DNA of 64,000 nt from Bacillus sp. ISL-7 (GTDB taxonomy: Bacteria; Bacillota; Bacilli; Bacillales_B; DSM-18226): positions 186,001-250,000 of the forward strand of contig NZ_JAGGQW010000035.1 of assembly GCF_018613065.1 (NCBI RefSeq). The letters are read 5' to 3'. The notes beneath the pieces are model-generated. The model saw nothing but the letters and a program-made list of their open reading frames with translations, was not told the DNA's origin and made no database searches. The position numbers were made by a program, and so were the translations under genes. Positions 1 to 8,770 of the stretch are shown piece by piece (position 1 is the stretch's first letter; every line of letters begins with the position of its first letter).

Positions 1-33
1 TCCACCACTTGTAAGTACTCCTATTTTTTTCAT
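1..33 (-). CDS. pfkA: 6-phosphofructokinase, N-terminal fragment (cut by window edge)
   Basis: Only the first 11 codons are inside the window; read on the minus strand they give MKKIGVLTSGG. This is the conserved start of bacterial ATP-dependent phosphofructokinase, including the first glycines of the ATP-binding loop. A GAGGTGG ribosome binding site lies just upstream of the ATG. In Bacillus pfkA follows accD-accA in the same direction, which is the arrangement here. The rest of the gene is outside the window. Confidence 0.85.
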   Translation of the reverse strand, partial: MKKIGVLTSGG

Positions 34-306
34 GGTTACCACCTCAATTTTTAATTTAAAAAAATATGTATATCCTCATTTGAAAGAGAAAATAAAGTTA
101 CGAACTTATTAAAAATTACTTCTTTTATTATTTACTTAAAACCCTCGAATATTTATAAAATAACATGAAGAAATAACTATAACAACCTTCTGGTATTAGT
201 AATTGTAATAGGCAGAATAGTCTATTAACTGGAAACGCTTTATTCACTCTTGTAAGCGTCATCAACAAACTTTTTATGGATTTCTGGTGAACATTTTGTG
301 AATTAA
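34..306. other. accA-pfkA intergenic region
   Basis: This AT-rich gap between the accA terminator and pfkA must carry the pfkA promoter, but I cannot place one confidently. A cre-like 14-mer at 230-243 (TGGAAACGCTTTAT) departs from consensus at its 3-prime end and is not convincing. An open 60-codon frame on the minus strand has no ribosome binding site or family resemblance. Confidence 0.4.
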
Positions 307-336
307 ACAAAAAAAAGTGCCCATCGTTATGAGCAC
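307..336 (-). terminator. Intrinsic terminator after accA
   Basis: On the minus strand an imperfect hairpin with arms GTGCTCAT and ATGGGCAC is followed by a run of T just downstream of the accA stop. It probably separates accDA from pfkA. Confidence 0.75.
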
Positions 337-342
337 GTTAAA

Positions 343-1320
343 TTAATTAACCCCGATGTATTCATTGGCAATTGCAAACTCACCAATAGTCCTGAAACGG
401 TTGTAACGATCAGCAATTAATTCATCTTCTGAAAGCTTAAGCAGCTGCTGCAACGCTGTCTTAAGTACATTATCAATTTCTTCTGCTTGCTTGATTGCGT
501 CTCTTTGGGCACCGCCCTTAATTTCGGGAATGATCCCATCAATGACGCCTAGTACTTTTAAGTCCGGTGCGGTTATTTTCATTGTTTCGGCTGCATTTTT
601 AGCCAGAGCTGCATCTTTCCATAATATTGCCGCAGCACCCTCCGGTGAAATAACCGAGTAGGTTGAATTCTCCAGCATATAGATACGATTACCAACTCCA
701 AGTGCAAGAGCGCCGCCACTCCCGCCTTCACCAATCACTATACAAACCACTGGAACCCTAAGACCAGCCATTTCAAACAAATTACGAGCAATTGCTTCAC
801 TTTGCCCGCGTTCTTCTGCTGCCTTTCCAGGATAGGCACCCTTTGTATCAATGAAACAGATAATCGGTCGATTAAATTTATCTGCTTGTTTCATTAATCG
901 AAGTGCTTTTCTGTAGCCTTCTGGATGTGGCATTCCAAAGTTTCTGCGAATATTCTCTTTCGTGTCTCTTCCGCGCTGATGACCAATCACTGTTACAGGT
1001 AATCCTTTATATTTAGCAATTCCGCCCACTATTGCCTCATCATCAGCAAAGGTTCGGTCGCCATGACATTCAAAGAAATTCTCAAACAGATAGGGAATAT
1101 AATCTAGCGTTGTCGGCCTGTTCGGAAGACGAGCAATTTGTACCCGATCCCAAGGCTTAATGTTTTCATAGATACTCTGCTCAAGCTTTTCAAGCCTAGT
1201 CTCTAATTTGCTAATTTCTGAACTTAAGTCAACATCAGCGGTTTTGGTGAACTCTTTTAAATCAGTGATTTTCTTTCTCAGCTCGATGACCGGGCGTTCA
1301 AATTCTAATTCTCCTACCAT
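343..1320 (-). CDS. accA: Acetyl-CoA carboxylase carboxyltransferase subunit alpha
   Basis: AccA is the alpha half of the carboxyltransferase that moves CO2 from biotin carboxyl carrier protein to acetyl-CoA, giving malonyl-CoA for fatty acid synthesis. The 325 residues match the family length. A helical N-terminal segment (about 1-60) precedes the crotonase-like domain, with the Gly-rich stretch [12 protein letters not shown] at 197-208 and [11 protein letters not shown] at 225-235. Its start overlaps the end of accD by 7 bp, so the two subunits are translationally coupled as is usual in Bacillus. It is the last gene before a terminator. Identity is secure. Confidence 0.98.
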   Translation of the reverse strand: MVGELEFERPVIELRKKITDLKEFTKTADVDLSSEISKLETRLEKLEQSIYENIKPWDRVQIARLPNRPTTLDYIPYLFENFFECHGDRTFADDEAIVGGIAKYKGLPVTVIGHQRGRDTKENIRRNFGMPHPEGYRKALRLMKQADKFNRPIICFIDTKGAYPGKAAEERGQSEAIARNLFEMAGLRVPVVCIVIGEGGSGGALALGVGNRIYMLENSTYSVISPEGAAAILWKDAALAKNAAETMKITAPDLKVLGVIDGIIPEIKGGAQRDAIKQAEEIDNVLKTALQQLLKLSEDELIADRYNRFRTIGEFAIANEYIGVN

Positions 1321-2192
1321 CTGAGCACACCTCCAGGTTGATGGATTTCTAGAATGTTTGTGACTTTCTCAACTAAGTCATTTCGAACGATAATTGCATC
1401 CAACTGACCGTGTTTTAACAGAAACTCTGACGTTTGAAAATCCTCAGGCAATTCTTCGCGGATGGATTGTTCAATAACTCTCCGTCCAGCAAATGCAATA
1501 AGCGCACCTGGTTCAGCTAGGTTGAAATCTCCCAATGATGCGAAGCTCGCAGATACACCACCAGTTGTCGGATGCGTCATAATCGAAATGATTAATCCAC
1601 CATTATTACTAAACCTTTTTAAGGCAACACTTGTTTTTGCCATTTGCATTAAGCTTAAGGCACCCTCTTGCATCCTCGCTCCACCTGATGCGGTAAAAAT
1701 AATAAACGGAACATTTAACTCATCCGCTTTTTCAATAGCTAGCGTAATTTTTTCGCCAACAACTGAGCCCATGCTTCCCATTCGGAACGATGCATCCATA
1801 ATGGCGAGAACAATTTTATGACCGTTAACTGTTCCAATTCCAGTGACAACAGCCTCGTTCAATTTACTCTTTTGTCGGTCTTTTTCAAGCTTTTCAAGGT
1901 AGTCAGGAAAGTTTAATGGATTTTTTGAAATCATATTATCATTCATTTCCATGAAACTTCCTTCATCTATGAAAGTGTCAATCCGTTCTTTTGAATTCAT
2001 TGGAAAATGATGACCGCAATTCAAACATATTTTTAAATTTTTCATTAATTCTTTTGTATACATAATCTTCTTACATGAAGGGCACTTTGACATAATTCCT
2101 TCAGGAACATCATTTTTTGCAGTTTCCGTCGGTATTTGAGCATATTTCTTCTTTTTTGTAGGATTTTTTGAAAAAAGATCTTTTAGCGCCAA
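1314..2192 (-). CDS. accD: Acetyl-CoA carboxylase carboxyltransferase subunit beta
   Basis: AccD pairs with AccA to form the carboxyltransferase. An N-terminal four-cysteine zinc ribbon is visible (Cys37, Cys40, Cys56, Cys59), followed by the crotonase-fold domain with [13 protein letters not shown] at 136-148 and a GGARMQEG loop. The start is TTG at 2192: a GGGAGG ribosome binding site at 2201-2206 is spaced 8 nt from it. The gene lies downstream of a FadR-type regulator, and a perfect 13-bp palindrome at 2291-2303 lies in its upstream region, so I infer control by that regulator. B. subtilis accDA lacks this regulator gene next to it. Confidence 0.98.
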   Translation of the reverse strand: MALKDLFSKNPTKKKKYAQIPTETAKNDVPEGIMSKCPSCKKIMYTKELMKNLKICLNCGHHFPMNSKERIDTFIDEGSFMEMNDNMISKNPLNFPDYLEKLEKDRQKSKLNEAVVTGIGTVNGHKIVLAIMDASFRMGSMGSVVGEKITLAIEKADELNVPFIIFTASGGARMQEGALSLMQMAKTSVALKRFSNNGGLIISIMTHPTTGGVSASFASLGDFNLAEPGALIAFAGRRVIEQSIREELPEDFQTSEFLLKHGQLDAIIVRNDLVEKVTNILEIHQPGGVLRW

Positions 2193-2290
2193 AAATTAAA
2201 CCTCCCTTGTGTTACGATAACTCTGGCAAGTTTCTCCAATTAATACTATTTAGAAGTTTTTCTATTCATACTAAACTTCATACATCCATT

Positions 2291-2303
2291 GTGGTCAGAC
2301 CAC
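2291..2303. promoter_or_regulatory. Predicted FadR/GntR-type operator upstream of accD
   Basis: GTGGTCAGACCAC is a perfect 13-bp palindrome about 100 bp upstream of accD. It has the TGGT-N3-ACCA form known for the FadR subfamily of GntR regulators. The same 13-mer occurs at 4321-4333 before the malic enzyme, and a FadR-type gene lies between the two sites. Binding is inferred. Confidence 0.75.
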
Positions 2304-2309
2304 CATTGA

Positions 2310-2333
2310 AATAAAAATACCCTATCTTAGGGC
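2310..2333 (-). terminator. Short terminator after the FadR-type regulator
   Basis: On the minus strand CCCTA-AGA-TAGGG is followed by TATTTTTATTT. The 5-bp stem is short, so readthrough into accD is possible. Confidence 0.45.
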
Positions 2334-2375
2334 TTGGTTAACCTACACTATAAATTAAAATGGGTTCAAAATCTG

Positions 2376-3029
2376 TTAGTATTTGTCGTTAAAAACAGAC
2401 AAATTCCGTAGATTGTAATATGCAGATAGTGTTTTGACTTCATTCTTTTCAGACAGGGCCTCAATTAGTAATAGATAGTCTTGACGAGGATTGACGATTT
2501 TTTTTGATTCAAGCGATTGGTAATACTCTTTTAAAATAGACCAAATTCTAGAGAAAAGATGGTTATCAGCGATCTCAATAATTTGATAAAAAAACTCATC
2601 ATCATTTACGTTGTTATCTTGATTTGCCCATTCTTTCAAATTCACTATATTTTTGTTATCTATTTTTTGCAAAGCTAATCTTAGGCAGTCCATCTCAATA
2701 TAACACTTTGTCTCAAATACATCACGTTTCGCTTTTTCATCCTGTAAAATAAATGTACTAAGAAGCTGGACGAGATGATTGCCCCGAAAGTCGCGAATAA
2801 ACGTCCCTTCGCCCCTCCGTGTTTCAATTAACCCAAGCAATTCTAATGCCCTAAGTGCCTCTCTAACGGAAGAGCGCCCGAAATTCAGGCGCTCCGACAA
2901 CTCTCGTTCAGATGGGATCTTATCTCCGGATTGTAATCCATCGATTGTAATCATTTCTCGTAACTGCTTAACAATCTCTAAATATACCTTAGTATTGTTT
3001 CCCACTAACGTATCACTCACTTTTGCCAA
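2376..3029 (-). CDS. FadR-subfamily GntR transcriptional regulator
   Basis: This 217-residue protein has an N-terminal winged helix (about 10-80, including SGDKIPSERELSERL and FGRSSVREALRALE) typical of GntR, then an all-helical FCD effector domain. In most FCD proteins a metal is held by D-x3-H and later histidines; here the first motif reads DDEFFYQI, with Tyr where His is expected, and the later EH motif is also absent. A metal-free pocket is therefore likely. The start is TTG with AGAGG upstream and overlaps the end of the malic enzyme gene by 17 bp. Flanking palindromes suggest control of malic enzyme, itself and accDA. The effector cannot be read from the sequence; an acyl-CoA or a small acid are options. 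Confidence 0.85.
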   Translation of the reverse strand: MAKVSDTLVGNNTKVYLEIVKQLREMITIDGLQSGDKIPSERELSERLNFGRSSVREALRALELLGLIETRRGEGTFIRDFRGNHLVQLLSTFILQDEKAKRDVFETKCYIEMDCLRLALQKIDNKNIVNLKEWANQDNNVNDDEFFYQIIEIADNHLFSRIWSILKEYYQSLESKKIVNPRQDYLLLIEALSEKNEVKTLSAYYNLRNLSVFNDKY

Positions 3030-4251
3030 TAATTGCGAGCCTCTTTGTTTTTTCCTTTATTTCTTCAGGATCAACCTTAATGCGGGCAACCCCGGTTTCC
3101 ATTGCTGCTTTTGCGACTGCTGCTGCAACATCTGGAGCAACTCTCGGGTCAAAAGGTCCGGGAATGACATAATCGGCATTCAGCTCATCTAGACTGATTA
3201 AGTTGGCAATAGCTTCTACAGCCGCGACTTTCATTTTTTCATTTATATGGGTGGCACGAACATCGAGTGCCCCACGGAAAATTCCTGGGAATGCGAGAAC
3301 ATTGTTTACTTGGTTTGGAAAATCTGAACGGCCTGTTCCAACCACTTTTGCTCCTGCTGCTTTTGCCTCATCAGGCATAATTTCAGGGTCCGGATTGGCC
3401 ATAGCAAAAATAATAGAATCTGGATTCATTGATGCTACCATTTCTTTTGTAAGTGCACCTGCAACTGAAACTCCGATAAAAACATCCGCACCCTTAATTA
3501 CATCTGCAAGGCTGCCTGTTAGGTTATCTCGGTTTGTATATTTCGCTACTTCAGCTTTAACTGCATTCATACCCTGTGGACGCCCTTCGTAGATGGCGCC
3601 TTTTGTATCACACATAATTATGTCCCTAACACCGTAACTATATAACAATTTAATAATGGCAATTCCCGCTGCACCAGCACCGTTTGCGACCACTTTAATT
3701 TCTGTCATTTTTTTGCCGATAAGCTTAAGTGCATTGACAAGACCTGCAACCGTAACAATTGCTGTCCCATGCTGATCATCATGAAATATTGGAATATTTG
3801 CTTCCTTTTTTAATCTTTCCTCAATCACGAAACAATTTGGAGCAGCAATATCTTCAAGATTTACGCCTCCAAAAGTAGGTTCAAGTAATTTTACAGTTTC
3901 AACAATTTTGTCAACATCAGTTGTGTTCAAACAGATGGGAAAAGCATCAACACCAGCAAAGCTTTTAAATAGTACTGCTTTACCTTCCATAACAGGGAGA
4001 GCTGCCTCAGGTCCAATATTACCAAGTCCAAGAACAGCGGTGCCATCGGATACAACTGCAACCATGTTCCCTTTCATGGTATATTCGTAAACCAATTCTG
4101 GTTTCTCATAAATATCTTTGCATGGCTCTGCAACACCTGGTGAATAAGCTAAACTTAAATCATGTGCATTTCGGACTAAAACTTTTGATTTCGACTCTAA
4201 CTTTCCCTTATTAATTCGATGCATATGTAATGCTTCTTCCCGTAAAGTCAA
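3013..4251 (-). CDS. ytsJ: NADP-dependent malic enzyme (YtsJ-type)
   Basis: Malic enzyme decarboxylates malate to pyruvate; B. subtilis YtsJ uses NADP and supplies NADPH during growth on malate. The 412 residues match YtsJ in length. The N-terminal catalytic part shows LAYSPG with the expected Tyr at 36, and Lys91 follows the GNIGPEAALPVMEG segment. A Rossmann NAD(P)-binding domain with VVANGAGAAGIAI follows. The gene starts its own transcript: a SigA-like promoter (4349-4376) and an operator (4321-4333) lie upstream. It overlaps the regulator gene downstream. Pairing an NADPH source with accDA suggests a lipogenic regulon. Confidence 0.95.
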   Translation of the reverse strand: MTLREEALHMHRINKGKLESKSKVLVRNAHDLSLAYSPGVAEPCKDIYEKPELVYEYTMKGNMVAVVSDGTAVLGLGNIGPEAALPVMEGKAVLFKSFAGVDAFPICLNTTDVDKIVETVKLLEPTFGGVNLEDIAAPNCFVIEERLKKEANIPIFHDDQHGTAIVTVAGLVNALKLIGKKMTEIKVVANGAGAAGIAIIKLLYSYGVRDIIMCDTKGAIYEGRPQGMNAVKAEVAKYTNRDNLTGSLADVIKGADVFIGVSVAGALTKEMVASMNPDSIIFAMANPDPEIMPDEAKAAGAKVVGTGRSDFPNQVNNVLAFPGIFRGALDVRATHINEKMKVAAVEAIANLISLDELNADYVIPGPFDPRVAPDVAAAVAKAAMETGVARIKVDPEEIKEKTKRLAIIGKSE

Positions 4252-4320
4252 GATAGTTCACCCCTCAAATTTTTACAAAAGATTATTTAACATCCCGCTA
4301 TATGTAGTACGATTTTTTTG

Positions 4321-4333
4321 GTGGTCAGACCAC
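4321..4333. promoter_or_regulatory. Predicted FadR/GntR-type operator upstream of malic enzyme
   Basis: GTGGTCAGACCAC is identical to the site before accD. It lies immediately downstream of the predicted -10 (4349-4354), at about +9 to +21, a position where a bound protein would block initiation or early elongation. Confidence 0.8.
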
Positions 4334-4348
4334 ACTTGTCTCATTATC

Positions 4349-4376
4349 ACTATAACATATCTTCGAAAGTTGTAAA
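4349..4376 (-). promoter_or_regulatory. SigA-type promoter of malic enzyme/regulator operon
   Basis: Minus strand TTTACA (4371-4376), 16-nt spacer, TATAGT (4349-4354). It is the only good promoter between dnaE and the malic enzyme. Confidence 0.65.
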
Positions 4377-4379
4377 GAA

Positions 4380-7300
4380 TTATTCCTTCAAAACAACATT
4401 TTTTGGACCTAGCACATTTCTTAATAATTGCAGTAATTCAGTGGTAGGATTGATATTATTTTCTGACCCCAGTCTAATTGTTTTCCGGTTTTTTTCATAG
4501 TGTAAGATCACCGCTGCTGTTCCTTGATGTTCGTTTAGCAGCTGATTTAATTGCTGAAGAGAAGATTCATCCTGTTTATCCTCAACTATTTTCAAATATA
4601 AGACTGACTGTTTAACAGTTTTAGTTTGTAACCACTCTTCTAAGTTTGAAACTTGTTGAATGATAAATTGCTGCTTCCCTTCACGTTCTTCTATTTTCCC
4701 TTCAATCAATAAAAATTTCCCGTGCCCTAATAGATGCGAATATTTTTTGTAAACATTCGGGAATGCCACTGCTTCCATTTCGCCGCTTGCATCACTTACC
4801 GTTAAAAAGGCCATTGAATCGCCTTTCCTGGTACGAATGGATTTCATAGAGGTGATATAAACGCCTGATGAAATCCTTTGGGTTTGATTTTTGATCCCAA
4901 AAAGGGCGTGTGCCCCTGCATGTTTGAGTTGCTCTTCATAAATAGAGACCGGATGGTCCGATAAATAAAAGCCAAGTGCTTCTTTTTCAAATGTCAGCTT
5001 ATTCTCCAGACTTATGGGATCGACTTGCATATAGTTAGGCTTTGGTATGAATTCTTCTTCGAATAAATCAAATTGGTTATTTTCAGATGGTTTAAATATT
5101 TGTGCATGCTCCATCGCAACATCTAAACTAGCGAGCAGAACGGCACGATCCTCACCAAATTCATCAAAGCAGCCAGAATGGACCAGGAACTCAAGTGTTT
5201 TTCGATTGATGGCTTTTGAGGAAACCCGAATGCAAAAATCAAATAAGTCTACAAATCTTTTCTTTTTTCTTGCCTGAAAGATCTCTTTTAAGGCGGCAGC
5301 CCCTACGCTTTTAATGGCTGCTAAGCTGTAACGTATTCCTTCCTGTTCTACTTGAAAGGAGTAACCACTATTATTGATTGATGGAGGCAGGACCTTGATG
5401 TCCTTTTGTTTTGTTTCCATGATGTATTGAGCTATTTTCGTATCATTTCCGATTGCCGATGTAAGCAGGCCGGCCATAAAATAAACCGGATAATTTGCTT
5501 TTAAAAAAGCTAACTGGTATGCAATCATACTATAGGCAACAGCGTGGCTTCGGTTAAAGCCATAATTAGCAAAACGAACAATTAAATCGTAGATGTCATT
5601 GGCTAGTGTTTGTTCATACCCTTTTCTTAGCGCTCCCTGGACAAAATGACTCCGCTCTTTATCAAGAATCTCCTTTTTCTTTTTCCCGACCGCTCTTCTT
5701 AAAAGGTCGGCTTCACCAAGTGAAAAACCAGCCATTTTCGAAGCAATTTGCATGATTTGCTCTTGGTAAACAATGACGCCATATGTATTCTCAAGGATAG
5801 GCTCCAAATCAGGGTGTGGATATTCTACTTTCTTTACGCCGTGTTTTCTATCAATAAAGAGTGGGATATTTTCCATTGGTCCTGGACGGTACAAAGCATT
5901 GACTGCCACAATATCTTCAAATCGGGAAGGTTTTAAGCGGGTTAGAACTTTGCGCATCCCTTCAGATTCCAGCTGAAATATACCTGTCGTTTCTCCGTCT
6001 GCTAACAGGTTGAAGGTCACAGTGTCCTCTAATGGAATCGAGTTGATGTTTACTTTCTTACCAGTTTTTCGATAGATAGAAGATAAAATTGAATCGATTA
6101 ATGTAAGGTTCCGTAAGCCTAGAAAGTCCATTTTCAAAAGGCCGATTTCTTCGAGATGTTCCATTGAAAATTGCGTTAAATATACATCGTTAGACCCGTG
6201 TTGAATGGGGATTAAATCAATTAGCTGCTTCTCACTTATCACCACCCCAGCTGCATGGGTGGAAGTGTGGCGCGGTAGACCTTCTAGTTTTAAAGCCGTT
6301 TCAAAAAGCCGTTGATTCATCGGGCTTTCCTTAATAAATCTTCTAAGTGGTTCCGATTCTTTATAGGCTACTTGCAGGTTTATTCCTAATCGCGACGGAA
6401 TCGTCCTTGATAAATGTTCTAGTTCCTTTGAATTTAACCCGAATACCTTACCGACATCCCTTAATGCAGCTTTTGCTGCGAGGGTTCCAAATGTTACGAT
6501 TTGTGCGACATGTAGTTCACCGTATTTCGCCGCAACGTAATTAATCACCTCATCGCGCCGATGATCTGGAAAATCAATATCAATATCTGGCATCGAAATT
6601 CGCTCAGGATTTAGAAATCGTTCAAACAATAGATTATGCTTTAATGGGTCCACATCAGTTATGTATAAAACATAAGCAACAAGCGACCCTGCTGCCGAGC
6701 CCCTTCCTGGACCTGTTAGAATTCCCTGCGCGCGGGCATATCTCATAAAATCCCAAACAATTAAAAAGTAGTTGCTAAATTCCATTCGCTTAATAACTGA
6801 TAGTTCATAGGACAAACGATCAAAATATTCCTGAGATGGGGCAGAAAAACGTTCGCTTAATCCCTGTTTGCATAACAATTCCAAATACTCCGAAGCTTGC
6901 ATTCCATTCTCCGTTGGGAATGCTGGCAGATAAGTCTTATTTAGTTCAATGTTAAAGTCGCATCTGTTTGCAATCCTGAGTGTATTTTCTAATGCATCCG
7001 GGACATCAGAAAAGCAATCCACCATTTCACTTGCAGTTTTTAAATAGAACTGATCGTTTTCCAACTTTTCTCTGTGATCGTCCTGCAATTTATCGCCATT
7101 TTTTATGGCTAACAAACACTCTTGGGCAAACATATCTTCTTTTTCTAAATAATAGACCTGATTTGTCGCTACCAGCGGGACATTCATTTCTTTTGAAATC
7201 AAGTTAAACTGATTTCTGATGGTTGTTTCTTGTTCGAGTTGATGATTTTGAATCGCTAGAAAAAAGCAGTCTCTGCTGAAGATGGTATCTAGTTTTCTTA

Positions 7301-7742
7301 TTATATTTCTGGCAATTTCTTCTTCACCATTTAAGATGGACTGCTCAATTTCACCTTCTAGTCCAGGTGTGATTGCTATAAGCCCTTCCGAATAATGTTT
7401 CAACCATCTGAGCGGAATCCCATGATCCGTTTTTGTTTGAACCGTACTAGATATCTTTAATAGATTTTTATAGCCATGATCATTTTCTGCGAGTAAGACC
7501 AATGGATAAGACTCGTTATTGTTGTTTTCACTTTCTACATCCACAGTTAACCCGATGATGGGTTTAAGATTATTTTTCTTACACAACTTATAAAATTCAA
7601 TTGTTCCGTACATGACGTTTCTGTCGGTTAAGGCGATCGCAGAAAAGCCTTTTTTTTGTGCATTTTCAATTAAATCCGGGACAGATGCCGTACTTGTTAA
7701 TAAACTATATGCACTATATACATGTAGGTGAATAAAAGACAT
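4380..7742 (-). CDS. dnaE: DNA polymerase III subunit alpha, DnaE type
   Basis: DnaE is the second replicative polymerase of Firmicutes; it extends RNA primers before hand-off to PolC. The 1120 residues match the family (about 1115). Order of domains: PHP domain (about 1-200), polymerase core with GPGRGSAAGS at 344-353 and the catalytic Asp cluster PDIDIDF at 385-391, beta-binding/HhH region, and a C-terminal OB fold near residue 960-1050. No proofreading exonuclease insertion is present, which separates it from PolC. It is read toward the malic enzyme but does not appear to share its promoter. Confidence 0.97.
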   Translation of the reverse strand: MSFIHLHVYSAYSLLTSTASVPDLIENAQKKGFSAIALTDRNVMYGTIEFYKLCKKNNLKPIIGLTVDVESENNNNESYPLVLLAENDHGYKNLLKISSTVQTKTDHGIPLRWLKHYSEGLIAITPGLEGEIEQSILNGEEEIARNIIRKLDTIFSRDCFFLAIQNHQLEQETTIRNQFNLISKEMNVPLVATNQVYYLEKEDMFAQECLLAIKNGDKLQDDHREKLENDQFYLKTASEMVDCFSDVPDALENTLRIANRCDFNIELNKTYLPAFPTENGMQASEYLELLCKQGLSERFSAPSQEYFDRLSYELSVIKRMEFSNYFLIVWDFMRYARAQGILTGPGRGSAAGSLVAYVLYITDVDPLKHNLLFERFLNPERISMPDIDIDFPDHRRDEVINYVAAKYGELHVAQIVTFGTLAAKAALRDVGKVFGLNSKELEHLSRTIPSRLGINLQVAYKESEPLRRFIKESPMNQRLFETALKLEGLPRHTSTHAAGVVISEKQLIDLIPIQHGSNDVYLTQFSMEHLEEIGLLKMDFLGLRNLTLIDSILSSIYRKTGKKVNINSIPLEDTVTFNLLADGETTGIFQLESEGMRKVLTRLKPSRFEDIVAVNALYRPGPMENIPLFIDRKHGVKKVEYPHPDLEPILENTYGVIVYQEQIMQIASKMAGFSLGEADLLRRAVGKKKKEILDKERSHFVQGALRKGYEQTLANDIYDLIVRFANYGFNRSHAVAYSMIAYQLAFLKANYPVYFMAGLLTSAIGNDTKIAQYIMETKQKDIKVLPPSINNSGYSFQVEQEGIRYSLAAIKSVGAAALKEIFQARKKKRFVDLFDFCIRVSSKAINRKTLEFLVHSGCFDEFGEDRAVLLASLDVAMEHAQIFKPSENNQFDLFEEEFIPKPNYMQVDPISLENKLTFEKEALGFYLSDHPVSIYEEQLKHAGAHALFGIKNQTQRISSGVYITSMKSIRTRKGDSMAFLTVSDASGEMEAVAFPNVYKKYSHLLGHGKFLLIEGKIEEREGKQQFIIQQVSNLEEWLQTKTVKQSVLYLKIVEDKQDESSLQQLNQLLNEHQGTAAVILHYEKNRKTIRLGSENNINPTTELLQLLRNVLGPKNVVLKE

Positions 7743-7828
7743 ATTGTCACACCCTTAATTCCATAATCTCTCCCTTTATTATAGAACGTTATTGATAAAA
7801 AAGAAAATATGTTCTCATTTTTAAAAAA

Positions 7829-7856
7829 CATATTTGTAAATGTTTGTCCATATAAA
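7829..7856 (+). promoter_or_regulatory. SigE-like promoter of ytrHI
   Basis: CATATT (7829-7834), 14-nt spacer and CATATAAA (7849-7856) resemble the mother-cell SigE consensus (ATATT then CATACAnT). B. subtilis ytrHI is known to be SigE-controlled, which supports the call. Confidence 0.55.
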
Positions 7857-7896
7857 TGAGTATTGGGATTGATTATGGGTAAGGGCGGTTGACGAG

Positions 7897-8235
7897 ATGA
7901 AAGAAATTGGTTTTTTTCCTGCTTTTATAGAAAGTTACTTTATTGCCTTAGGTGTGGTACTTGGTGGTTCGCTTATTGGTGGGATAGCCTCATTTCTAAC
8001 CGGACAGCCACCGCTAACGACCGTTTACCGCTTATCATCAGCGCTTCGAATTTGGGCGATTGTTTCGGCGATTGGCGGGACATTTGACGCGGTTTATACG
8101 TTTGAAAGAGGCTTATTTGATGCGAATACAAAGGATCTTTTTAAACAATTTTTATTAATACTCTCTGCCTTAGGCGGGGCCCAGACTGGTGCCCTCCTGA
8201 TTAATTGGTTAACCCAGGAGCATATCTCATCATGA
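7897..8235 (+). CDS. ytrH: Sporulation membrane protein YtrH
   Basis: YtrH is a small mother-cell membrane protein needed for efficient sporulation in B. subtilis; its molecular role is not known. The 112 residues match the usual size. Three hydrophobic segments are visible (about 12-35, 48-70 and 88-105). It stands upstream of and overlaps ytrI by ATGA, so both come from one mRNA. The start has only a modest GGGCGG ribosome binding site. A SigE-like promoter lies about 40 bp upstream. Confidence 0.93.
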   Translation: MKEIGFFPAFIESYFIALGVVLGGSLIGGIASFLTGQPPLTTVYRLSSALRIWAIVSAIGGTFDAVYTFERGLFDANTKDLFKQFLLILSALGGAQTGALLINWLTQEHISS

Positions 8236-8732
8236 GAATCCCGCCATTATATCGAAGACCTTCCTGGCAGCGTTTTTTTGGAGGAATGGCCGTAGGCGGT
8301 GTGATTAGCTGGTGTATTTTTTTATATATTTATGGGGTTTGGCAGGAAAAGAACACCGAATTAATTCGGACACAAGCGAAGGAAATTATTGACCTAAACG
8401 GAGAGAAAAAAATTTGGCAGGAAGAATATAAAGAAATTAATAAGCGAAATATTGAACAGCTTACAGTCCAGAAAATCAACATTAGAATTGCAAACTGGGA
8501 AAAATATAAACTTGATTCTTTAAGTGTATTAGAGACAGAAGACTCGGTTAGAGATGATATTAGCATGATGATTGCAAAAGATATCGAAACCGTCTACAAA
8601 AGTAAGGACCTTTTGAAAAAAATTATTGAAAATAAACCGATTAAAATAAATGATAAAAGGTATAAACTAAAGGTTAAAGAAATGGTTTTTTATACAAACC
8701 TATCGATCCAATTAGAGATTCATTTTGAATAA
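8232..8732 (+). CDS. ytrI: Sporulation membrane protein YtrI
   Basis: YtrI works with YtrH in sporulation. I place the start at ATG 8232 (MRIPPLYRRPSW), which overlaps the ytrH stop as ATGA and agrees with the B. subtilis N-terminus; an in-frame ATG 27 nt earlier lies inside ytrH and is unlikely. The protein has a basic N-terminus, one membrane helix at about 18-37, then a charged region predicted to be coiled coil. It ends at a bidirectional terminator facing nrnA. Confidence 0.92.
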   Translation: MRIPPLYRRPSWQRFFGGMAVGGVISWCIFLYIYGVWQEKNTELIRTQAKEIIDLNGEKKIWQEEYKEINKRNIEQLTVQKINIRIANWEKYKLDSLSVLETEDSVRDDISMMIAKDIETVYKSKDLLKKIIENKPIKINDKRYKLKVKEMVFYTNLSIQLEIHFE

Positions 8733-8733
8733 T

Positions 8734-8770
8734 AAAAAATCGACCCTCACTCTCACAAGGGCCGATTTTT
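8734..8770. terminator. Bidirectional terminator ytrI / nrnA
   Basis: The arms AAAAATCG-CCCT and AGGG-CGATTTTT form a hairpin with A and T tracts on both sides between convergent ytrI and nrnA. Confidence 0.9.

Noticed and set aside
230..243. cre-like TGGAAACGCTTTAT
   Set aside because: The last two fixed bases are wrong and it lies far from pfkA; not convincing.
128..310. Minus-strand 60-codon open frame between accA and pfkA
   Set aside because: No ribosome binding site, no family likeness, and it overlaps the region needed for the pfkA promoter.
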